From Brachycybe producta (taxonomy: Eukaryota; Arthropoda; Diplopoda; Playtdesmida; Andrognathidae): a stretch of DNA of 64,000 nt. The notes under the pieces are model-generated. The model made no database searches, was not told the DNA's origin, and saw only the letters and a program-made list of their open reading frames with translations. Location: assembly GCA_036925085.1 (NCBI GenBank), contig JAUPFP010000006.1, positions 9,353,461-9,417,460 of the forward strand. The letters are read 5' to 3'. Made by a program: the position numbers and the translations under genes. Positions 55,725 through 64,000 of the stretch are shown one piece after another. Position 1 is the stretch's first letter; each line of letters begins with the position of its first letter.

Positions 55725-57478
55725 TTAAGGATAAAGGATATCGTAGTGACCCGGTCTGTACAGAAGATGAACTCTCGGTTCGGATCCTTCGGGAAAATCG
55801 TGAGTGTTAACTTTATCACCTTCCCCTCGATCCATGTACTGAAGACGAACGCAGACACCCAAAGCGGACGTCAAGGCGATCACGTGTATGTGATCGCTCT
55901 CTTTAAACATGGGCTCTACTTCCTATTCAAAAAAATACAACGCTACTTAATAACTAGAAAGTTGTAACTTATATTGAAAATCTTTGTTCAGGACAACGAA
56001 ATAACCATAAACAATTAGCTACTTTCGCTTTTTTGGAATTCAGACAAACTTTCAACGAGTTTTGCATATCACCGTATAGCAAAAGATCTTAAAAAAGAGC
56101 TTTAAAAAACACTCGTATCACAAAAAAAATAATAGGGAATTAATTAATTCAATGATACAGTCGAACACAGGACTAAAATAATTAAAAACAAACAAATTAA
56201 ATAATAACCTGCTGACAAAATTCCTTAATCGATCGGTTTCCTTCAACGAAATTCGCATAAAACTCCGATTCCTTTTGTAAATGACCTGAAGTGATTAACC
56301 TTAAGAAAATCAGAAATAACAACAAAAAATATAACTTTGTATTTGATAAAAAGGCTATTTTGTCATGAAACAAACCGCATATAAACTACTAAGTAATCAG
56401 AAAAACTCTGATCGTTTAGAACGTCGATAAGGTATTCGAGTTTAGCGCCGTCTCCGACACGATGGACGACTTCCATGAACTAGAAAAAACCGCAACACAA
56501 AAAAAAACTTTAAAACAAAAATAAGACGAAAAACTGATTTACGAAAATAAAAACAGCTTCAAACCGTGTCGTAAAAGTCTTCAATCGTGAACTGCGAGTA
56601 CCCAAGTTGCACAAGTCCGTCTTTACTTTGAGCTGCAAGCGTTTTGAACCTGAAAACGATTGAATTCAAGACGTGACCCTAAAATGCGGAATGCTACAAA
56701 GATACCTATTGTATTCCTGCTTATCGTCAAGTAAACTCTCGAGATACGCAAACGTGAACGCACGAAAGAAACAGTTCCCGTCTCCTCTCGTCCTTCGAAT
56801 GTATTGATACTTGCTACGAAGATCCTACGAAAATATAAAAAACAACAAATGATTATCCATCAGAACAATAATTTGAAGTTATTTTTGTAGTTTTCAAGTT
56901 ATATGGACCCTTTCATTGGTTGAAACGGACCAAATCGGAAACGTATCGATCGATACCTTTACTTTTTGTTGATAAACAGCGTCGTCTTCAGCGTATTCTT
57001 TCTGTAATCCCATCAATTCCGTCTTAGAACCAACTAAAGGAGTGCTATCAGCAATCTAAAACGATTTCATCGTTAAAATCTCGCTTCAAAACGATGACAT
57101 TCAAGCTTTCTCGTATTGTTTTCACCTCTTTTTCGATTTGTTTCTCCTGAGCCATGATCAAGTCATCCTGGTTGACTTCTAATATGGTAAAAACGGGATT
57201 ATTTCAACATTTAAATGTTAAACAACTAAACAATGTAAGAATCTTTTGTTCATTGAGGGGTGAGGAGGACATTTTTAATGCATTTTGTTCGCACTTCGTT
57301 TGATCAAATTTAACCCGCTTTAAGCAATTTTCACAATAGCTACACTTATTAAAAGCTTCTTCAATTATTCTTTTACCATAAACAATCAGAAATTGATCAG
57401 TAATATGCAATAAATTAACTTACCTGCTGGATATTCCGATTGTACATCAGTTGTTGCGATCGTCTGGTCGTCCTCCAT
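55725..57478 (-). CDS. OTUB1: OTUB1 deubiquitinase, complete, 8 exons
   Basis: Lys48-specific OTU-family cysteine protease that also blocks E2 enzymes such as UBC13 without catalysis. Exons: 57478-57424, 57178-57126, 57055-56957, 56824-56706, 56649-56565, 56479-56376, 56299-56209, 55922-55725; phases close to 267 codons (human 271). The catalytic pair is seen as D84 and C87 in DGNCFFRAF, with H261 in RPGHYDILY. The N-terminal helix region (AEVNQDDLIMAQEKQIEKEI) corresponds to the E2-inhibiting segment. Other conserved blocks are EYAEDDAVYQQKVKDL and EPMFKESDHIHVIAL. Introns are 56-300 nt. No odd residue was seen. Confidence 0.96.
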
Positions 57479-58852
57479 CTTTAAAACAAAAAAAAACTGG
57501 TTATCAGCCGCCACTGACATATGTTAGATTATTGTCAGCCGCTGTAAACTGTTTATTTTAATAACAATTTAAAACAAAATGAAAATAAATACACACAAAA
57601 CTAAACATTTAAAAAATATAATAACCTTTTTTGTATTTATTATCTAGTTCAAAAATCTCCTTAATTTTTAGCATAAAACATAAGATTTTGTTCATTAGCC
57701 GATTAGAATTCCGTTCAAAAATTGCCGCTTACAACTTCGATATGATCGATGAAACATCAATTAAATAATATTGAACAATTCAGTATTGCAACGCGTTATA
57801 TCGATATCATAAAAACAAAATAATTTACTAAATATATTTTAATTAAATGCTAAAAAATTAAAATTTAATTAATGCTTGAAATAAAAATAATGAGCTAATA
57901 TTTAATTATTTGAAATGAAGTTTATTATATTAATTTTTCGAAAATTAATCTTTTAGTTTAAAATAAAAAAATAACCGAAAATATGAGGAAAATTAAATTT
58001 ATTAAATTTCTAAAAAAAACTTGACAAGAAATTTGTTTTATTGCATAAATTTAACAAATTATTTTAATTGAAACGTTAACATTTGATTTGATTTCTAATT
58101 GTTCTTATTAAAAATATAATTATCACCATCAATAAGAATATCAGTTAATATGAACATGTTTTTAAAGGCTCAAACATCAAGAGAAAGCCTTTTTATCACC
58201 TTTTATATCTACATATTTGAACGATTTCATTCAATCCGAAAAATATAATTAATTTTCAAAAAAAAAAATTTGTTTCAAGCCCAAATATAAATATAGACCA
58301 TAAAAATATAAAAAAAAATTTAGATCATCGTGAAAATGTCAATGTTAGGAATGTTATAAAGTTAGTAGAAAATATTATATAATTATGTGTTTAAAAGAAA
58401 TAACCAATCCCCTGTTTGTTTACATGACGAAAAAAATCATTCTGACGATGTTATATAAGAAAAGGACACCAAAAATCAGGTGTTATCACGTCAACATAAA
58501 ATGAAGACATTTAAAAAACGAAATTGAGCCAATTATACAAGTAAATCAATCCCAAACAACAGGATAAAAAACCCTTAACATTATTATGCATTGCATCAAT
58601 TACCGGGAAAAATATTAAGACTTTGTTCCGTGCTGTTGTTCAAAGTGCTTGCAAACAGTACAATAATGTTAATATAGCACTATATATTCAGATCGAAAGC
58701 TGCTTTTGTTTTTAACTGACTCGGGAGAAGAAAAAAAAGCTTTCGCAAATCGCAGATCTCATTTTTTTTTTTTTAGAATAAAATACCAAAACCTGGTTCG
58801 TTTCTTTTATATTCTTAACTTTTTTGTGCTTCTTCTAGGAATAGAAATACTT
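57479..58852. other. Intergenic region between OTUB1 and the GALNT7-like gene
   Basis: Very AT-rich, no coding exon or clear repeat recognised. It should hold the OTUB1 promoter (next to 57478) and the 3' UTR of the GALNT7-like gene (below 58853). Confidence 0.45.
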
Positions 58853-61800
58853 TTAGGATTTTTTCGGTCGTATTTCGTTGAAAATCCATTTCATTGACTT
58901 GTCGTCGTTGTTACAAGGAAGAACCTTGAGCATATTGTCTTGCTGATCAACAGCGGCACACTTTTTAAGGTTCTTGTGATAAAGCGTCTTTACTTCCTAT
59001 ATTTTGCATGAAAACAAACCAACAAAAAAAAACAGCAAATTGATTTATGAGCTTTTCTATACGATAACTGAATTGCTTTTAATTAACCTGATCGTAATGC
59101 CAAGGACCGTCGACCGTTCCGAGACTGCAGAAAACTAACTTGACACCATCTTGATCGGCATCAACGCACCGTTCTCCGACACCAAGTTGTCCTTCGACGT
59201 TTAACCTAAAAAGCTAAACAAAATGAAAAAACAAAAAAATCAATTAAAACAATTTGTTTCCTCTGTTGACTTCATAACTGAAACTCGTTAAAAAATTAAG
59301 AGGGTTATTATATACATCAAGTTGGCGTTGAAATCAGTCCTGATTTCTTAAATCTGACTGAACTCGACTTCGTTTGGTCCCTTTTCATTAAACAAATTTT
59401 ATTTAACTCAGAAATAATAAACGAAGATGTCGAAACCTTTTCAGAATTATTTGAAATCATTTTCAATTTCATTTTGAAAATTTATTTTTTCAATGGTAAT
59501 TCCCATAGAGATTCGTCCGCCAATTTCTCTCTATTTTTTTTTATTTCAAAAAGTTGAAAATTCGTTCATTTTAAAATTGCCATTAAAAAGTTTATTTTAA
59601 TCATTGTGAAAATTGTCTTCGTATGTTCCCTTACTCTTTTAGTTTCAAATGAATTTCAAAATTCCTTCGTAACTTGATTCAAACCTGAGTTATAAACATT
59701 TGCTGGACCCACAGTACCCAAAGCGGCCCTTCTTCAAGCGAATTTATTTTATGATATCAATAAAAACAAGCGTTATTCCTTTGTCGTAACGGTAAATTTG
59801 AATCCACGACGAAAAATTACGACCGTACAATCATACCTGATTAACTCCCTGCTGATGACAATAACTAGTTCCGATCGGATGCGGAGGTTGTTGACCCATA
59901 CTGTCCAAACAAGACCCGGATGCTTGGTTTCGTAACTAGACACGAAGGACGGGAAAGAGAGAGAAAGTAGTAGGAGAGTGTCGATTAAATTACCTGATCG
60001 CCTGAGCCACCGCCCTCGTCGAGAGGCAAACAGGCAGACAGTTCGATCGGATGGAACACTTTCTCGTTTTCCACGTCTCCGTTGCTGTCCCAACAAACAG
60101 AGTGGCCTCTTTGACTACTATGTATCTGAGTACCACAGGAGGACGAACAGCGAGACACAAAAGCGAAAACACAAAAACAAACGGATACGAAACAAACAAA
60201 TTGATCAACGGTCAAACCAAACCAACCACACTGACAAATCCGAAAATTTAGAAAGTGATTTGCTAAATTTAAATACAATTTCAAATAAAAAAAATATGAA
60301 AATTGTTAGAAACTAGACTAGTTAAGTGAATCAGACCAATATCTTTTAAAATCAAACATTTTACATTGAAAATCGAACAAAAATACGTTTCAATTAAGTT
60401 TAAAATTGACATAATATGCATATTTTAAAAGATATTGTCATGAAACTTACCTTTTGTCAACTTGCAAAATTTACTATTCTGGTTTCTATCAAACTTTCAA
60501 CTTATTTTTAAAAAATTTACTACCAAAAAAAGTCCCCATGTCAGTTTTCTAGGGTATACGCTCATCGATCACTCATTAATCTGTCTTTCAGGAGCAAAAA
60601 TAAGAATAACTTGAAAGTGTTTTGGAAACTAGAAGGGTAACTCAATCACTTAAAAGGTTTTTTCTTGTCGATACTTTTTAAAATAAGCGTTTTATGTTAG
60701 CTCAAAAATGGCCGAACTTTAGGCAGACAATATTTTATTAATTTATTTTTATTTTGAAAGATATCAACAAGAATATTCTATTAAGTGATTTGCCTACCGT
60801 TCTAGTTTCTAATACACTTTAAATCTCTCTTTAATGTTGCTCTTCTGAAACACAGAATGACCACCATAGTTCAAAAATGAGCTGTTCAAACATCTTAAAT
60901 CTCAAAACAAAAAACGCATAAAATGACAAACGAAAAGCCACGAAAACCATTTATGTGTTACTTGCCTCTCCCCAGAATGCATTCTTCGGCAATCGAGGAT
61001 ACTTCGTGAACACCTCGTACGCAACATTGTTCATAAACCAATCGAAATCACGGCATTGAAGATTCTTCCTTAACGCCACTTGTTCGCTAATATCACCGGC
61101 ATCTAAGAACCGAGCGAGTGGTTCTCTCGTGTAAAAAAATTCTTTGTAATCGTCCATCCAAACTTCAACGACCCGCTTGTAATTCTGAAGAAAAAAGACC
61201 GAACAGTAATCGTTAAGGCAGTTGAGGCACTGTGAAACGCCTCTCAAACTTGATTATTCTGTCTTTCAGGTGCAAAATGAAAAGAAATTTGAATGTGCAT
61301 TAGAAACTAGAAAGGAATTCACGTTGTTGCTTTTTAAATAAACTTTTCAGTTCAAAAATGACCCAAATTTAAGAAGACGACATTTTTTAACTTTTGCCAA
61401 TAACAAATTTTGAAAGATATCAAGCTATCAACATGAAAATACCCCTCTTAATATTCCTCTTGATTTCTCTCTTGAAAGACAAAATAATTGAAGTTTGTAA
61501 AATCAGCTGTGCATAAACCACCTTAAGGCAACCAGAATAATGCGGTTTTTCATCAAAGAACCTTTTTAGAGACTAGAGTTTTTATCTGTGCAACATTAAT
61601 TTTAGATGCCTAATTGATATACAGCCTAAAAATTCAAGCTGGTTGCCTTAGATAGTGTTAATAAACATGCACGAGAAAAATCTTCATTCTCTGTAAATAT
61701 GACAAAATTACGGACCAACGTAATGAGTGGTCCTTTCTTTTGTTCGGCCAACTTTCCGAACTTGTAAGGCATAAAGGCACGATAAATGTGACCGACTCTC

Positions 61801-64000
61801 GAACAAGGAACCCAAAGTATGCTGCCACCACATTGCCAAATCTTACAGAAAAAAAAAACAGAGAAAATAGAAACTTAAGAACTCAAACTACTTCTTCGAA
61901 CTTAAAAATCAAGACGACAAACATACTTTAAATGATAGTTCAAAGTTTTCTCCACCCCAAACCAAAAGTCCCGGATCGTAGCCTCCTAATTTTAAAAAGT
62001 ATTCTCGATTCATCGCAAATAAACCACCAGCATGAGTGGGAGACCTATCGATTCATAATAATTAATTAAGCGTCGTAAATCTTACTACTTCGTGCCTGTA
62101 TATACTAACGGATACGGTTCACTGTGATGCACAAGTTTCTTTTCTTCTATTTTAGGAAGTTCAATTTCTTTGTAAAACATTCCCCATTCGAAGATTCCAG
62201 TGAAATGTATTTTACTCGTATAGACCGGCCTGTATTCAAGCGTCTCGCGATCAATGCCATCGATCACGGGAACGGTCATAACGGTCCTACGCGTAAATAA
62301 CAAGTGATAAAAAAAATTGTAATTTAATTTGCGAGTTTTATAGAGTTGATCTAAACGTCTAATAAAAACCAGTTTAAACAAAACATATTTAAATGTTTCG
62401 AAAAAGTTTAGTAGGTGAAGGGGTGCCAAAAAAAAAAAAGGTTTTAATTATTATATCTTTAAAAATATACTTTTTATGGCAGTTTTTGCAAAATATTAAA
62501 CTATATCAATTTTAATTATTTTCTTATTTCAATTGCGTAAAAAAATGTCTGAAATTTGGCTGTTTTTAAGATTGGTATATTTTTTTAAATAAGTGTTTTT
62601 GTGTGAGTTTTAAAGCAAACGTTTTTCAGTAGAAACATTACAAAAAAATTTAAGTTTTTTCGAAACTAGAATAGTTGGTGACAATGCTAAGTCTTTTTCA
62701 TGATGATATCTTTAAAATAAACTTTTTATGAAAGATTGAAAACGGTAAAAAGTTTTTCATGAAGCGTCAAATGAAAAATCCATGAAAAGGGTCATTTGTC
62801 ATAATGTTGATCCTAAAAAAAAGTTCGCTTAACGTTTTTGTGTCCAAATTTTCAAAAAAAAAAAGTTAAAAAAAGCATTAGTCATTTCAGTGGCGGCACC
62901 CGGATGGACAAAAACAAAACAAATATCTATTCAGCCACCTTAAGTGTTACCACTGAAACGCAGAATAAAATGTTTTAAAGTTAAGCATAGAATGTGTTTT
63001 GAGCAAAATTACAAAATGTGGCAGAAAAAGTTTAGATTTAAAGACATCACTGAGAATATAATTTCCAAACATCGATTACCATTCTAGTTTCTAACAAACT
63101 TTCTTAAAAAATCCTTTTAAAACGTTTTCATTCAATAGTAACTCTGAGCCATTGTAACTAATATTAAATAACTTTCAATCACTTTCACATTAGTTCAACT
63201 TACGTAAATGCTAACTTTTAACTTGAATTTTTCGCATAATTTTATCTACAATTCAAGGGGTGACTTTTAACTGAAAGTACATGTTTCATTTGTATTTAAA
63301 CGAACAACAACAACAAGAGAATACACAAACCTATTTCTATATATAGGAGCAATCAGAGGTGGCAACCAATTAGTTCCGACTTCGCAGTGAGCATCGAGAA
63401 AGAGAATGATTTCTCCTCGAGCTTTTGCAGCTCCGAGAGATCTCGTACGAATCAATCCTTCACGTTGAGCATTTCGTTCGAGTCTCACTTTACCTTCGAA
63501 CCTTCGAATGTAATCTTCGAGACGTCCCTTCAAGTGTTCTGTGTCAAGTACGAAACGAGAGGCATAAAAATCAAATGCCGAAAAAAAAAAAAAAACATCT
63601 TCTCAAATATAAATATAAACCTTTGTCGCTAAAATCGTCGACAAGTAGAACTTCTTCGAGAAACTGCGGAGGTGAACGGTTTATGACGCTGTGAACCGTA
63701 CGAAGAAGCGGAGACCAACCTTCATTATGGGAACACGATGATGACGCTCGTTTTCGGAAGATCCGTCGGATATTCCCAGTTTTTGCATCTTGATCGAAAA
63801 AAAAAAATCAAAAATTTGAATCAACTAAATGTTGAATCAAAAAGATCCAATCAAAAGAACTGAAAGATTACTCTTCAAGACGAAGGTCAGGAATACTTCG
63901 ATCCAGAGAAATTTCATCGCTAGCAACAACATTGATACCGAACTCCATCATCTTTTGCGAAACATCGTTCTGTTTATCGGCCGACGGTCGATGAGGTTTT
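58853..64000 (-). CDS. GALNT7: Polypeptide GalNAc-transferase 7 (GALNT7-like), 3' part; N terminus off the right edge
   Basis: Golgi glycopeptide-preferring enzyme adding GalNAc to Ser/Thr. Exons: 64000-63872, 63788-63621, 63538-63331, 62286-62110, 62044-61927, 61841-61716, 61184-60966, 60125-59994 (A), 59935-59837 (B), 59213-59088, 58996-58853. GT-A domain: [38 protein letters not shown] (metal-binding DxH), then the Gal/GalNAc motif [20 protein letters not shown] and VGHIYR. A ricin-type lectin domain follows from WGE, ending NEIRPKKS. The order matches the Drosophila Pgant7/GALNT7 group. Exons A and B both encode the first lectin repeat and are probably alternatives. The donor after FWGE is GC (GAG|GCAAGT). 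One extra base in a GGG run at 63729-63731 breaks the frame between VIIVF and HNEGW. It could be a sequencing error or a real lesion. The membrane anchor and stem are outside. Confidence 0.92.
59837..59935 (-). other. GALNT7 lectin exon B (family-standard form, 33 codons)
   Basis: Phase 0-0. [18 protein letters not shown] then HPIG and GVNQ, closely matching the usual GALNT7 alpha repeat (WGE-LR...CLDSMG). Separated from exon A by a 58-nt intron. Confidence 0.8.
59994..60125 (-). other. GALNT7 lectin exon A (alternative candidate, 44 codons)
   Basis: Phase 0-0. Reads [16 protein letters not shown] then an acidic DVENEKV and ends EGGGSGDQ. It has the CxDSxG pattern of the lectin alpha repeat but is acidic and longer than the family norm. 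Acceptor TACTCAG, donor CAG|GTAATT. Confidence 0.75.
60298..60500. repeat. Family B foldback remnant (GALNT7 intron)
   Basis: GTTAGAAACTAGACTAGTTAAGTGA ... TTAAAAGATATTGTCATGAAA ... TTTCTATCAAACTTTC, one worn copy next to a better one at 60576. Confidence 0.5.
60576..60862. repeat. Family B foldback element (GALNT7 intron)
   Basis: TTAATCTGTCTTTCAGGAGC...AACTAGAAGGGTAACTCAAT and AAGTGATTTGCCTACCGTTC...TGCTCTTCTGAAACACAG. A full-length copy. Confidence 0.8.
61250..61496. repeat. Family B foldback element (GALNT7 intron)
   Basis: TTGATTATTCTGTCTTTCAG ... TTGAAAGACAAAATAATTGA arms with the usual GAAAGATATCAA core. Confidence 0.75.
61526..61648. repeat. Small TA-flanked MITE (GALNT7 intron)
   Basis: AGGCAACCAG ... 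CTGGTTGCCT, 123 bp, with TA on each side. Confidence 0.65.
62287..63330 (-). other. GALNT7 1-kb intron with decayed family B pieces
   Basis: AT-rich. Fragments such as TTTCGAAACTAGAATAGTTG (62656) and CCATTCTAGTTTCTAACAAAC (63080) resemble family B arms. No exon that would fit the enzyme was seen. Confidence 0.5.

Noticed and set aside
59936-59993. 58-nt intron as proof of mutually exclusive splicing by steric hindrance
   Set aside because: A 56-nt intron is used normally in OTUB1 (56650-56705), so short length alone is not evidence here.
1-64000. CRISPR arrays, bacterial promoters, operons
   Set aside because: The window is eukaryotic; the tandem arrays lack spacer structure and the genes are spliced.

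Overview
The window is nuclear DNA of an animal, most likely an AT-rich, small-intron invertebrate. Seven host genes can be read exon by exon. Their protein order and exon phases close without error, apart from one break in the GALNT7-like gene. Many introns are only 56-100 nt, but those above about 250 nt are packed with foldback and terminal-inverted-repeat elements. The species cannot be named from the sequence.

Layout: (1) 1-1339, a piggyBac transposase gene and its TTAA-flanked right end. (2) 2.6-4.7 kb, two copies of a repeat carrying a long alternating pyrimidine-purine minisatellite. (3) 5.93-15.32 kb, minus strand, complete SF3B1 (U2 snRNP splicing factor), 20 coding exons, 1342 aa. 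(4) 15.85-30.41 kb, a nest of elements: a small palindromic MITE split by a foldback element, whose loop holds a 12.6-kb Ty3/Gypsy LTR element (16376-29008) that looks whole and young. (5) 30.45-31.59 kb, plus strand, TP53RK/Bud32 kinase. (6) 32.21-33.51 kb, minus strand, DHRS4-like peroxisomal dehydrogenase ending in SRL. (7) 34.32-52.02 kb, minus strand, BRF1 (TFIIIB subunit), 16 coding exons. Its 10.9-kb intron 5 contains a BTBD6-type gene on the opposite strand (43.15-45.17 kb), its intron 9 is filled by a dead LINE, and its intron 3 has U12-type splice sites. (8) 54.20-54.72 kb, plus strand, a 77-aa single-pass membrane protein. (9) 55.73-57.48 kb, minus strand, OTUB1 deubiquitinase. (10) 58.85 kb to the right edge, minus strand, a GALNT7-type glycosyltransferase with what look like two alternative lectin exons.

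The host genes are unrelated housekeeping functions: splicing, tRNA t6A modification, Pol III initiation, ubiquitin editing and O-glycosylation. No operon-like logic is visible. The most interesting local arrangements are the BTBD6 gene nested in BRF1, the duplicated lectin exon in GALNT7, the minor-spliceosome intron in BRF1, two GC-AG introns, and the layered insertions around the LTR element.

At least four dispersed inverted-repeat families recur through the window. Family A is about 207 bp with 8-9-bp target duplications. Family B is a foldback of about 230-290 bp found in most large introns. Family C is the minisatellite-bearing repeat. Family E is about 130 bp and sits in introns of three genes. 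Several single-copy MITEs with TA, TAA or 8-bp duplications add to these.
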